Source: Erigeron canadensis (lineage: Eukaryota > Streptophyta > Magnoliopsida > Asterales > Asteraceae). Taken from it: a stretch of 64,000 nt of DNA. Under the pieces are notes generated by a model, which was given only the letters and a program-made list of their open reading frames with translations, searched no databases and was not told the DNA's origin. The stretch lies in assembly GCF_010389155.1 (NCBI RefSeq), contig NC_057768.1:48029633-48093632 (forward strand), given 5' to 3'. This document shows, piece by piece, positions 1-11,530 of this stretch (position 1 is the first letter of the stretch; every line of letters starts with the position of its first letter). Position numbers and translations under genes: made by a program.

Positions 1-26
1 TTGCATCGCGCGGGTATAACGCTAGT
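1..26 (+). mobile_element. Helitron 3' terminus (rest of element lies outside the window)
   Basis: The window opens inside a GC-rich stem (GCATCGCGCGGG) followed by CTAG at 22-25 and then T. Plant Helitrons typically end in a short GC hairpin followed by CTRR-T. A very similar terminus occurs at 2969-2997. Only the end is visible, so the element type is inferred from the terminus. Confidence 0.5.
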
Positions 27-662
27 ATGTATATATATATTAGTATCATTTCATATTAGTTTAATAACAGAATCACTAATTTCGATTATCCAGGTGTACA
101 TTTAGTCAAAGTTAATGTTGTATGTATATGAACGATATTAGATAGGCATTAAAACGTGACAAAGTATTTATATTATTTTACTCGATCGACATAGTATCAT
201 TTCATATTTGATCATCAAGGTGTCAAACCCGTAAATTATCTTTAAAGATTTTGATGAAAGAAATCCCGCATTCCTTTCAATGCTAGCTTCTAGATCACCA
301 GAATGCTTTTAATGCTTCACATGGTGCTGCGTGCCCTTTCAAAAAAACTGATCACTCGTTTACTTAAAACCAAAAATTCAACAAAAAACGCTCTACCATA
401 TTGAGAAGTGAGAACTGCGAGAAATTTTCTTTTCGTTTTAATTTATATGTTTTTAAGGCATGTTACCAATGGAAAACATATAAAACTTAATGTTCAAAAA
501 AAAAATAAAAAATACACACATATAAAACTAAAATCCTAGTTGAATAGTTCGATGTTCCAAAAAGAATATTTTAGAATGTTAACAACGAATTGATAATAAT
601 AGATTAAATGGGAAACTTTGTGATCTTCAACTTCAAACGTGTTTTCCTTTGAGTTTCTAACT

Positions 663-700
<38 letters not shown>

Positions 701-702
<2 letters not shown>

Positions 703-1080
703 TCCGGTGAGAACAGTCTAAAAATAAGAACGGTGAGAACACTTAAAAAACATTATTTTAATGCATTAAAAGTCCATAAAACTAACATGGTGCAAAACTA
801 ATTATTATCATTTAAGTGTTTAACAACACATTGATCCGCCAAAATCGAAAAAATCACGTTTTTTGGTGGATGCATCATTTTGAAGAATATGCATCCAGGA
901 TGGATGGACAAAACAAAAAACATGATTTTTTTTATTTTGACAGGCCAATGTGTTGCTATACACTTAAATAATGATCATTAGTTAAGCACTATGTTAGTTT
1001 TATGGACTTTTAATGCATCAAAATGATGTTTTTTAAGTGTTCTCACCGTTCTTATTTTAAGACTGTTCTTATTTGATTGG
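701..1080. mobile_element. Fold-back MITE, copy 1 of a four-copy array
   Basis: The element is its own inverted complement. The left arm starts CTCCGGTGAGAACAGTC and passes through a stretch with ATGCATTAAAAGTCCATAAA. The right arm reads back through the complement and ends in GACTGTTCTTATTTGATTG. It sits directly after a (TA)n tract at 666-699. No coding capacity is seen. The family is recognised from the array itself and I do not assign a superfamily. Confidence 0.7.
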
Positions 1081-1466
1081 AACAATCAAATAAGAACAGT
1101 CTTAAAATAAGAACGGTGAGAACACTTAAAAAACATCATTTTGATGCATTAAAAGTCCATAAAACTAACATAGTGCTTAACTAATGATCATTATTTAAGT
1201 GTTTAACAACACATTGATCTGTCAAAATCGAGAAAATCACGTTTTTTGTTTTGTGCATCCATCTTGGATGCATATTCATCAAAATGATGCATCCAACAAA
1301 AAACGTGATTTTTTCACTTTTGACGGATCAATGTGTTGTTAAACACTTAAATAATGATAATTAGTTAAGCACTATGTTAGTTTTATGGATTTTTAAGGCA
1401 TCAAAATGATGTTTTTAAGTGTTCTCACCGTTCTTATTTTAAATCTTTTTTTATTTGATTGTTCCC
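1081..1466. mobile_element. Fold-back MITE, copy 2
   Basis: This copy begins AACAATCAAATAAGAACAG, which is the complement of the end of copy 1, so the two abut head to tail with a perfect short palindrome at the junction. It ends GATTGTTCCC and is followed by a (TA)n tract. The two arms match each other over nearly the full length. Confidence 0.7.
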
Positions 1467-1526
1467 TTATATATATATATATATATATTCTATATAGGGG
1501 AACAATCATATATATATATATATATG

Positions 1527-1917
1527 GTAACAATCAAATGAGAACGAAATTAAAATGAGAACAAATGAGAACACTTAAAAACTACATTTTGATGCATTAA
1601 AAGTCCATAAAACTGACATAGTACATAACTAATTATCATTATTTAAGTGTTTAACAACACATTAATCCATCAAAATCAAAAAAATCCTGTTTTTTGTTGG
1701 ATGCATCATATTGATGAATATGCATCCAAGCAGGATGCACAAAAAACAAAACGTGATTTTTTCGATTTTGACGGATCAATGTGTTGTTAAACGCTTAAAT
1801 AATGATAATTAGTTAAGCACTATATGTTAGTTTTATGGACTTTTAATGCATCAAAATGATGTTTTTAAGTGTTCTCACCGTTCTTATTTTAAAAGTGTTT
1901 TCACCGGAGTGTTACCC
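1527..1917. mobile_element. Fold-back MITE, copy 3
   Basis: It starts GGTAACAATCAAATGAGAAC after a (TA)n stretch and ends TTTTCACCGGAGTGTTACCC. That right end is the complement of the truncated left end of copy 1, so copy 3 shows a terminus lost elsewhere. It is more diverged from copies 1 and 2 in its left arm (ACAAATGAGAACACTT). Confidence 0.65.
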
Positions 1918-2262
1918 TATAGGGTGACGATCAAATGAGAACCAACTTAAAAAACGGTGAGAACAGTTTTAAAATAAGAACGGTGAGAACACTTAAAAAA
2001 CATCATTTTGATGCATTAAAAGTCCATAAAACTAACATAGTGCATAACTAATTATCCTTATTTAAGTGTTTAATAACACATTGGCCTGTCAAAATCAAGA
2101 AAATCATGTTTTTTGTTTTGTGCATCCATCTTGGATGCATATTCTTCAAAACAATGCATCCACCAAAAAACGTGATTTTTTTGATTTTGACGGATCAATG
2201 TGTTGTTAAACACTTAAATAATGATAATTAGTTATGCACTATGTTAGTTTTATGGACTTTTA
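1918..2262. mobile_element. Fold-back MITE, copy 4 (right end truncated)
   Basis: It begins ATAGGGTGACGATCAAATGAG next to copy 3. It runs through both arms, but the right arm stops at TTTATGGACTTTTA and is replaced by a (TA)n tract, so the terminal part of about 60 bases is missing. Confidence 0.6.
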
Positions 2263-2269
2263 TATATAT

Positions 2270-2416
2270 ATATATACACAATAAAACAATAGTTATCCTA
2301 GCTTTATAAGGCTATCCACCTCAATTTAAAACTATGTTTAGACTTCGCCACGTAGGATTTTTCCTACGTGACATCTCCATGTTTATTTCTACAATATTTT
2401 TATCATATATAAATAT

Positions 2417-2447
<31 letters not shown>

Positions 2448-2997
2448 ATTACTATCATAACTGATAGTTCAAATGAGATCATACGAAGTCTTATAATTAT
2501 ATGATTTTAAATTTTGTATTATTTATTATTAGTTGCATATTTTATAAGGGTTATTTTCAACATAATATGTTATTTTTTAGGATTTCATAATCATTATTAT
2601 GGTTTTGTTTCATATTATATCTTAGTTTATATTATTGTTTTTTTATAGCTTTATTCGTAGTTTAGGATATCATGATTTCTTCTAACAATGTCATCATAGT
2701 TATAATATGTGTTTTAACATGTATTTTAAAGATTTTTGTTAGGTGATTGTGTTTTTTTTCGAGATGGGTTCAACATTAACGGTAACTTAATTTATTTTAT
2801 TATATTCACATCTTCTTATATTTATGATTTTATTTTTTGATGAAGTTAAATCTTTTATGAAATGAATATGATGAAATTGCAGAGATCATATATAAGTTTG
2901 TCAAAACAATGTTAATTATAAATTATCTAGAAGTTGTCATGTTCTTAATTAAATTAATAATTATTGACTCGCGCATCGCGCGGGTTAAAGATCCTAG
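2270..2997 (+). mobile_element. Non-autonomous Helitron-like element
   Basis: The left part (AAAACAATAGTTATCCTAGC onward) is shared with the next element at 3020. The right end has the GC hairpin CGCGCATCGCGCG followed by CTAG at 2994-2997 and T, the expected Helitron 3' structure. The interior is AT-rich with no reading frame. A 9-bp stem hairpin lies at 2349-2370. The exact 5' end cannot be fixed because it runs into a (TA)n tract. Confidence 0.55.
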
Positions 2998-3019
2998 TGT
3001 GTATATATATATATATTTA

Positions 3020-3527
3020 TATAAATATTAAAACAATAGGAATCCTAGCTTTTTAAAACCCCCTTTAATTTAAAACTATTTTTAAAATTTGTCACATAGG
3101 ATTTTATCCTATGTGTCATCTCTATAACTTTCCACAATATTTATTTATTTATGCAATAAAAAATATTAAATATAAAATATATATTGGTATGTACAAAATA
3201 AAATTATGAAATTAATAAAATTGATTTTGTTTCCTAAAAACCAACATTAGTTTCATATATAGATTACATAATTGTGTCGACACATCACACCATTGTCATA
3301 TTTTTTTTTTAAAAGTTGGTTTTTGATTTCATCTTCAAATTCTTTTCGACTTTTAATATGAAAAGTAATTGGGTTGTTAAATTTTATGTGCTTTATACAT
3401 CATTATATTTCTCAAAAAATTTTATATGCTTTAATGTATTGTTATATATTAGTTCATGTTCATTTTTATTTTTTTTACGTAGGTTATTTTAAATAGCCGC
3501 ACATCATGCGGGTAAAAAACCTATATA
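3020..3527 (+). mobile_element. Second, degenerate Helitron-like element
   Basis: It starts with the same leader as the preceding element (AAAACAATAGGAATCCTAGC) and carries the equivalent hairpin at 3093-3115. It ends with a decayed GC-type end, GCCGCACATCATGCGGG, followed by a run of A and CCTATA. The terminal CTRR is therefore not intact. No reading frame is present. Confidence 0.4.
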
Positions 3528-3983
3528 TATATATATATATATACAAATGAAGACGTAGTCTAAAATAACTTCTAATGTTATGAACTTTAATTAGTTCTTA
3601 TCTAAACTATCGGTTATCAACTTCTTCTTTTAGTAGTTCTCATTTATGATTATTTCCATATTGAACCTCCCTAACGTAGACTTTTGTAAGTCTATCTTCA
3701 ATCTTAAACTCATTTTTATCCAAGACATTTATATAACACTACTGAACCCACTTTAAATTCAAGTGTTTGCCTTTATCAGATATACATAAACCCGACGCTA
3801 TAAATAAACAAAAGATTGATTGAAACTATAAAACCCGGCCATAACACCATTCCCCCAAAAGGCAGAATGTCGAGATTTGGTGATATGGGATATAAATTTG
3901 GCCATAAATTTTGGAAAGTGAAATTCATATAACACTTTTTAGTCATTCATAACGATTGATATTTTATCTTGTTGACATTATAC
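3528..3983. other. AT-rich intergenic DNA without recognised features
   Basis: Only a (TA)n tract at the left edge and anonymous AT-rich sequence are seen. There is no reading frame with protein-like composition and no repeat structure I can define. Confidence 0.5.
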
Positions 3984-3989
3984 AATAAA

Positions 3990-4219
3990 GGGTAAATTAC
4001 AATAATCATACATGAGGTTTGTTTGAAACTACACTCGTCATACTTACAATTTAAAAATTACGTGAGACATACCTATCGTTGTCAAAAACTTACACTGATC
4101 ATACCTATCGCTGACGGTCGTCTATTTGGTCGTTAAGTCAAGCCACGTGTCGTCCATGTGAGGTATCAAAATTGTAATTTCGTATATATACTTCAGGTAT
4201 CATTTGTGTAATTTACTCT
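3990..4219 (+). mobile_element. MITE with GGGTAAATTAC terminal inverted repeats, copy A
   Basis: It begins GGGTAAATTACA and ends TGTAATTTACTCT. It is flanked by AATAAA on both sides (3984-3989 and 4220-4225), a plausible target-site duplication. The interior reads ...CTATCGCTGACGGTCG... and is present in opposite orientation at 4864-5091. It is non-coding. Confidence 0.65.
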
Positions 4220-4225
4220 AATAAA

Positions 4226-4863
4226 AAATTATTAAGAATTTTAGAGATTTATTTACACTTCAATTATTAAGTTGGGTAGATATATATTAAAAAAAAAGAT
4301 AAGATTTATTATGAAAAAATAGTTTTTTTTAAGAAAAATGTATCGAGAAACATAATTGATACAAGAATGCATATGTCATTATTATTTTTTATGTGTATAA
4401 TATATATAACACGGATGAAAACCATGAAAACCACTAAAATTTTCAATTATATTGTTATTATCATTATTATATATTTGTGTTATTTTACTTTTTATGATTT
4501 ATTCTTTTTAATAGAAACCTATTTAAAAAGATACAAAACAAAAAGCGTTTTAAAAAACAATATAATTTTTCGTATGGTTTTTGCCATCCCCTAAGAGGGG
4601 TAAAACAAAGTTGAAAATTCGTCACGGTTTAGAATATACCCAAAATTAGCAATCTGTAGCGTTTTGGGTTTGGAGTTTCAGAGTTAGTCGTTAGGCTAAC
4701 TTTAGAATTTATACGCCCAAACCTGTGACGTTTGATGACATCCTTTTATAAGTTTTTTATTTTTTAAATTTGAAATAGTTATGTGTGTGTGTGAATATCA
4801 ATATAGAATATCTACCCATTTGAATAAACGAAATATAACAATAAATATTATAATTTTTTTATT
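4226..4863. other. Intergenic spacer between the two inverted MITE copies
   Basis: This is AT-rich. The 75-codon open frame at 4367-4594 is low complexity (Ile, Phe, Tyr and Lys rich) and looks like chance. Nothing else is supported. Confidence 0.5.
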
Positions 4864-5091
4864 AGGGTAAATTACAAAGATGATACCTGATGTATACACA
4901 AAATTACAATTTTGATACCTGACATACACCACACATGACTTGACTTAACGACCAAATAGACGACCGTCAGCGATAGGTATGGTCAGTGTAAGTTTTGACA
5001 ACGATGGGTATGTCTCACGTAATTTTTAAATTGTAGGTATGACCAGTGTAGTTTCGAACAAACCTCAGGTATGATTTTTGTAATTTACCCT
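4864..5091 (-). mobile_element. MITE with GGGTAAATTAC terminal inverted repeats, copy B
   Basis: It is the reverse-complement partner of the copy at 3990-4219. It starts AGGGTAAATTACAAAG and ends TTTGTAATTTACCCT, and the interior matches copy A on the other strand. No clear target-site duplication is visible. Confidence 0.65.
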
Positions 5092-5206
5092 ACAATAAAT
5101 TAAATATGTTCATTCGTTGTGTATGGTTAAAAAATGTTACGTGGATCCATAACTTTCGTCCATCGGAGATGATGCAGATCCCAAATTAAAATATGATCAA
5201 TGAAAA

Positions 5207-5739
5207 CAATGTTTTAAATACCGGTATTTTAATCATACCGGAATAACATTCGGTATCCAGTATTTTCGGTATTCCCGGTATTGTGTAAAATACCAGCCGG
5301 TATTTTGAAGCTTGTAATAATATGATGTCCTTGAAATATATATGGCTTTTTGTTAGGCTACTTCAAACATATTCCTTCTAACATGAAATATATATATATA
5401 TATATATATGGACTTTGGGGCTGTAAAAAACATATTTAGCAAACATGAAAACCTACAGCTTATTTGTAGCAAACAAATACAAAGTTATAAACATATCAAA
5501 TACATATTTTGGGATTGAAATTTAGGGATAAAAGATGCTCTTTTGGACCGTGAATGACTAAAGACTAATCTTATTCCTTTTTAAAAAATAATTTTTATAA
5601 AAAAGATGCTGGTATTATGTTACCGGTGATACGATATTTTCGTAAGACGGTATAATCAAAATATGGTGTTTAAAGTACTGGGATACCACCTGGTATTTCA
5701 AGTAATACCGGCCAATATGTATCGATATTTAAAACATTG
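5207..5739. mobile_element. Non-autonomous hAT-type element
   Basis: The termini are inverted repeats: CAATGTTTTAAATA at 5207-5220 and TATTTAAAACATTG at 5726-5739. They are flanked by an 8-bp target-site duplication with one mismatch, AATGAAAA (5199-5206) and AATGAAAG (5740-5747). An 8-bp duplication is characteristic of hAT transposons. The subterminal regions are rich in ACCGGTAT-like repeats in both orientations, possible transposase-binding sites. There is no transposase reading frame. Confidence 0.8.
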
Positions 5740-5860
5740 AATGAAAGTATGTATAATTTATTATTTATTTGTGAGCGTACACCATACGTCCATACTAGCA
5801 TGTGCCGATGTCCGAATATATAGGCATATAGTTAGTACTCAAGGGTATGTTTTGAAACTT

Positions 5861-5868
5861 TATAAAAG
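5861..5868 (+). promoter_or_regulatory. Possible TATA box of the MYB gene
   Basis: TATAAAAG lies 156 bases before the MYB start codon, a reasonable distance for a plant core promoter. It is the best match in the 280 bases between the hAT element and the gene, but short TATA-like strings are common in this AT-rich DNA. Confidence 0.3.
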
Positions 5869-6023
5869 ACAAAGTTGGGTTTTGAACAATTCCGTAATGT
5901 TTTTTTATTTTCTAGCTCCAGGAAAACGTGCTTAAATTTTCTAGAAAGTTATTTAAAAGGCCACACTTGGCCTTGGTACATTACATACAATTGAGTGTGA
6001 AAATTAAAAAAAAATAAAAAAAA

Positions 6024-7155
6024 ATGGGAAGAGCACCCTGTTGCTCAAAGGTGGGCTTACACAGAGGAGCATGGTCTGATGAAGAAGATAAACTCCTTAC
6101 TCAATATATTCAAACCAATGGTGAAGGTCAATGGCGCTCCATGCCTTCCAAAGCTGGTATATATATATGTCCGTCATAACATGCATATGCTTTATCAAAA
6201 TGATCTTAATTACTCGTAGTAGCTATATATTAATTGTTTTCTCTCTAATTATATATATATGGTAGCATTTAAGTAAAAATGGTGTAGTATTCGATTTGTT
6301 TTAATATTGAATTATTATCGTATGGAAAATGCTAAATGTAACCAACTACTAGCTATTTAATGTACCTTAATTACAGGTCTGAGTGTTTAGCAAAACCCAT
6401 GACATATTAATGAAATGTAGTTTTGAAATGGGTCTGATTTAATATTGATGATGTTTGTTACTCTTTTACTGTAATTATTTGGTCCAGGATTGCTTAGATG
6501 TGGAAAGAGTTGTAGGTTGCGATGGATGAATTACCTAAGGCCAGGTATCAAAAGAGGACCCTTCACCGATGATGAAAACGACACCATTGTTCGCCTTCAT
6601 TCTATCCATGGCAACCGATGGTCATACATAGCCACCGAACTCCCAGGCCGAACTGACAATGAGATTAAGAACCACTGGAACTCGCATCTTAAGCGCAAAG
6701 ATGAGAACGACGCCTCAAAAAACAATAAAAAGGTGAAAAAGAAGAGAAAAAGGGCAGATCACAAGTCAAAAAAGGCCAGCATTGTGGACAAACAAGAAGA
6801 AGAAATCGTTCCTGATGATCATCAACCCGCTTCATCAACTGTTTCATTGCCTTCACCACAATCCGAATCATTAAGCTTGAAAAAGAACGATAGTTTTGAT
6901 AATATAATGATGACTAGCAGTGGTACATCATCAAGTTCAACAACGTTTGATGATCATCAAGGAGATCATGCTGATTTACTCGGGACGGATTTTTGTTGGC
7001 CGAATTGGTCTACATTGTTTGAGATGGATGACGGATCATCAAGCGTAATGGATTGCGATTTCGATAAATTAGATTTGCTTTTGATGAAACATGACGAAAG
7101 TGAAATGCTAGAGAAGCTGTATGATGAGTGCTTGCAATTACTCGAAGATGTGTGA
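6024..7155 (+). CDS. R2R3-MYB transcription factor
   Basis: There are two exons, 6024-6156 and 6488-7155, giving 266 aa. Exon 1 is 133 bases with a phase-1 GT-AG intron, the canonical first exon of R2R3-MYB genes. The protein starts [12 protein letters not shown]. Repeat R2 (about residues 14-63) has Trp17, Trp37 and Trp57. R3 (about 65-115) has Phe70, Trp89 and Trp108, and [10 protein letters not shown] is complete, so DNA binding should be intact. The usual second intron inside R3 is absent. The bHLH-contact positions of R3 are poorly kept (Asp76-Thr77 where Asp/Glu-Leu is expected, Glu95 where Arg is expected), which argues against bHLH partnership. After R3 comes a Lys-rich nuclear-localisation stretch (about residues 120-140), then a Ser-rich region and an acidic, Leu-rich C-terminus that could activate transcription. 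R2 resembles flavonol-type (subgroup 7) MYBs, but I do not assign a subgroup. Confidence 0.93.
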
Positions 7156-7730
7156 TTATTAATTATACTAATTAATACTCAAGTACTACTTTAATAATTA
7201 GCTAGCTAGTATAATTTAGTTGTGATTTTTTATTTATATATCTAACTTTTGTGAAATAGTGAAAAATCGATTGTGTACGAAAATAAAATATATATACTCG
7301 TAACAAAGTACGTAGCTAGCTAGCTCGATCCTTTCCATCGATTTTGAAATCCTCTTCCTTTATTACTTGGTAGGTATTTAAAAACTTGACCACGGTATTT
7401 GAGATGTTGGTTTCGTATGGACTTCAAAGAGGTTGTACGATTCGAATAGAATATATAAAATTCGTACATATATGTCAACTAAATGATTGAGTTTGATTCA
7501 ACCTCATTCTTGACTTATTCGAGTTGGAAACTAATACGTACGTAAGCTTTAGTCAATTTGCTATTGTCTATTCATTTTTAGTTGGAAACATCTCACATCC
7601 TCATATATACCCCGCTTATACATTAAAAACAAATGAGTATTAGTGTCATTGTTAAGTTGTTGCTGCCTATTATGATTGTTGTCAATTTATTGTTTTCATT
7701 ATTTTGTCTTTTCTAGAGGTTTTAGATGGG
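7156..7730. other. 3' flank of the MYB gene
   Basis: This contains the 3' UTR and downstream DNA with TA-rich tracts and AGCTAGCTAG repeats. No clear polyadenylation signal can be singled out and no other gene is seen. Confidence 0.4.
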
Positions 7731-8063
7731 CTTGGGGATGTGTACGGGTTAAAAATCGGCCCTATCAGTAAAGGCCCATGACCCGCAGATGCACCAATTA
7801 AAACGAAAACCGTGACCCGGCCTGTTACCCTCTCGGGCGAGTCGGTTCATGCCGGGTTTGGACGGATTTTAGTTCGGTTCTCAGGTTTAAGGGACTTTTT
7901 TTCATTCACGTGTGTCAAAAACCGGCGGATTCTGCCCGACCCGAAACCTGGAAGTGCATTAAAACGGGAACCGTGCCCTGAACCTTTACGCTCTCGGGCC
8001 ATCGGGTCGGTATCAGGAAGGTCAAAAACGAGTCACCAGTTTTCGGGTCAATTGTACATCTCT
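7731..8063. mobile_element. GC-richer transposon fragment, probably hAT-type MITE
   Basis: It stands out from its surroundings by higher GC and repeated CGGGT/ACCCG words in both orientations. The left end GGGGATGTGTACGGGT is an imperfect complement of the right end ACCCG-type sequence ending CAATTGTACATCTCT. No target-site duplication was found, so superfamily assignment is tentative. The 88-codon frame across it (7812-8078) is not protein-like. Confidence 0.45.
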
Positions 8064-9207
8064 AGCTTCAGTATATGAGGATGGCGTCGTTCAGGAGGAT
8101 TTATGTATATCATGGGCGCAACAAGGTTTCTGACCATGGAAATATATATGGAATGACTTTGAGGAAAAAAATATCAGCATTTAGATTCACCTAAGCAATA
8201 TCGATTTTTAGCAACTTTAATTTGGTTTTGTAGAGGGAATGAAAATTGGTTAAATGTTGTTAATTTGCGAGCATTGATAAATATTGCAAGCACTTGTATC
8301 ACCTTGGTCTATTTATAAGTTTGCTCACCATTTTGTTTTTTAATTTGATGATACACTCTTCATCCCTACGATTCTACGAAAGGACATGACTACGATGGTC
8401 ATGTAGGAGGTCAGAGATGACAATCATATGCAAGCTAGATAGTCTCAAATCCTTCACTAAATACAGATATTTATAAGGCAACAACTCGGCTAAGAATTAT
8501 CTTTGATATGCCGGAATCTTATGGATACTCTAACTTTTTCACCAAGCCAAATCTCTTCTTCAAAAGGAGATGTCTCCCTTATCATTCAGCAAGACCTAAG
8601 TCCCGAATACATCTAAACACACACAACACCTACTAACGTCAAACTACCACTATGGCAATCGCCGATAAACCCACAAATATCATCAATCTCATCCATAAAC
8701 GAAGTCCCTAGCGGAGTATTCATCCTAAGTATGGTTTTATATTTCAATGGTATGATATGTCTTTTCTTTGACATTGATTCAAGAATTTATATGAGTTCGG
8801 TCTATATCTAGTTTGTTCAAAAAATTTTGTTTATTTTACAATTGTACTAATCTTTCACATGGATTTCAAGTCATATTATTTCTTTGATAGGGTTTTATCT
8901 TTGTATTCGTCATCAGCTAGATTACGAGATATAAACCATAAGCTGTTAGATGCGATTCAAAGAAAAAAAACCCCAAAGCATGTCACTCCAAAAATCGAAT
9001 CTATGACCTGAGGTAAAACCAGAGATGTCTCCAGCGAGTTGATCTAACCTTCATTGTCAATCTTTTTACTATTAAACTTTCTCAAAAATATAAAATATGG
9101 CATAACAATGATAACTAAATTAATTTGAATTAATGCATAAGTATTAACCATTTATTTAAGAAGTTTGAAGTTCATCAAATGTATCACGACTAACGTTAAA
9201 TCACTTA
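8064..9207. other. Intergenic DNA, nothing recognised
   Basis: There is no protein-like reading frame, RNA gene or defined repeat. Confidence 0.4.
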
Positions 9208-9359
9208 TTAAATACATACCCTTTTATGCTTTTGAAAAGTGAGACCCGGCCCGAACTAATTAAGTTTGTGCATCTAGCCTTTCATTAAATACATACCTTT
9301 TTATGTTTTTGAAAAGTTAGACCTAGCCCGAACTAAGTTTGTGCATCTAGCCTTTCATT
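9208..9359 (+). repeat. Tandem duplication, two units of about 76 bp
   Basis: 9208-9284 and 9285-9359 are near-identical. Each begins TTAAATACATACC, contains a GACC(C/T)(G/A)GCCCGAACTAA stretch and ends TGCATCTAGCCTTTCAT. The second copy lacks four bases and has a few substitutions. No function is apparent. Confidence 0.75.
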
Positions 9360-9567
9360 TTCTTTCGTACACTAAGATAATGGTACTACTTATTTTAAGT
9401 TGAGAAATAAGATCTTACTCAATTACTCGACAAAAATGTAGCTTAACTCTCGGGAGATATATGATGCACATATTTCGAAATTAACATGGGCATAAATAAG
9501 ACACGTAGCACTTTGTGTCACGATCTAGTAATATATAAATTTAGGTATACTATATTTCTTTTAAAGG

Positions 9568-9602
<35 letters not shown>

Positions 9603-11530
9603 TAAAAAATAAGACCCACGATATCCTCGCTTTTCATTCTGTTATCATTTATGCACTAAATATATATAGAATTAAAGTTGTAAATAATATGTAATTATAT
9701 ATACATGTATGTATGTTGCTTAACTACACTTTATTAAGTGATTAAAGTTTTTTTTTTCTATTATTTATTTATTGAAGATATATCATGAAGTTTAGTTCGA
9801 AACCTTAAACTTTAATTAAATTTACTCATCGAGAATCGAAGTGTTCACCGGTTAGCATTTTAGTTCAAGATTTTGATTATGCACTACAAAATGAATATAA
9901 TTAATCTTTTACATAAGTTTTTCGGGGACAGGATTAAAATCAAAGAGATGCGAATAATATGACACACATAGATAATTTAATCTAATTTTACTTGGACTCG
10001 TAGATTAGAACGTATTATGTATATCTTTAATTCTTCAATTCTATTTTTATTCTTTTTCCCCTTTTCTTTTGTTTTGTTATTTTTCTTTCTTCCTTTTAAG
10101 AGAATATCTGTTACTAAAATTTTATTGATATAGTAGTTACAGACTTCTTTTGAATTTTATGTTAAATGTACAACTACCTTAATTATGTCCTTGTACTTAT
10201 CTGAGTTTTATGTTCCCGGCAAAGTAGTGTTGGAACATTGTAAGATGACGTAAACATATATATTAATCGATATATTTGTAGTTTAATTTCCCGAGCTACT
10301 TTTAAAAGTTACTTCAAGTTTATGAGCTTGAGTTTATGATAACTATTGCGCAAATTTTAATAAGTTCCTATAAACTATGTGATAATATTCTTATTGCAAA
10401 TAAACACAAAAGATTTGATGACTTTTCCAAGTATGGTCTCACAAACACAATCAATTATCATATAATCCCAGCTACCAGATGATGGATTAATTATTGGTGG
10501 TACACAAATGTCTTAATGGCATACAGGCAATGTACCTTGTTCCATGGATATGAGCCTAGGTAATATATAGCAAGGTTTAAGGTGTAAATGAAGGTTTGGT
10601 TTATAGTATTAACGCAAAATATTCACCTTTAATGACGACAATTGCAATTTACAAGTATAACCTTAATTGAGAGGACCAATTCGCATATATGCATATAGTA
10701 AACAGACTAAATCTGTAATTTCATACGGGAGATTATTAAATTATGGAATCCAAATAAAAAGTAAATCTGACCAATCAAAGGTGGCTCCCCCTCTATAACC
10801 ACTCGGAGGTGACTAAATGTTAATTACATCTTTTGCCGGCTGCTAATCTCAGTATCTCCTATCACTATTGCCATCTTTTCTAAGTCCAATTAAATATTAA
10901 TTAGAAAAAGCTGATAAAAAAATTAGAATAATAGAATAAAATATCAATTATGAAAGGAACTTCGTACCAACCAGTTATATGCTTTTTAAAAAGCTTACCA
11001 ACTTTTCATGAATCATGCATATATTATTATATAAAACATTTAGCAGCAAGCGATGGTAGTTTAATGTGTCTTTGCTTTACCTACAGGTCCTATGTTCGAT
11101 TCTTTAAAGTGAGAAGTCCGTATGATATTTAATATTTTCACTGCTATCTATTAAACCATACGAGACAAAGTATCCGCGCGTTGCGGCGATGTGATAGTCA
11201 AATCCTTTAGCTGCACGAGCTCCGTCCTTGGATTTAGAAAATTTGTCAAAAGTATACCGAATGATCTCTCTAATGAAAGAGCATAAAATTTGAAGAACAC
11301 CCATATAATTTTTATCATTTATTGATGTACGGTTTTTGAGATAAAAGGTTTTGAATGAATTAGAGGTTTTTGAGATAAAAGTTTTGACTTTCTATCCATT
11401 TCATTCCTTTTCCACATCCCTATTATTGACCGCAAGTTGTTGACTTTTCAACGGCATTTTCGGGCTCTTATCAAGCATTCATCTAACAAACTTTGAAAAG
11501 TCATTCCTCTCATAGTCTCATACCAAGATG
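9360..11530. other. Intergenic DNA with (TA)n tract
   Basis: A (TA)n tract lies at about 9569-9596. Near 11170-11190 there is a short GC-rich word, CCGCGCGTTGCGGCG, resembling decayed Helitron ends seen elsewhere in the window. The small open frames at 10950-11132 and 11104-11304 look like chance. Confidence 0.4.

Noticed and set aside
7812..8078. 88-codon frame in GC-rich sequence
   Set aside because: It lies across the hAT-like repeat. Its Arg/Pro/Ser bias comes from repeated CGGGT words.
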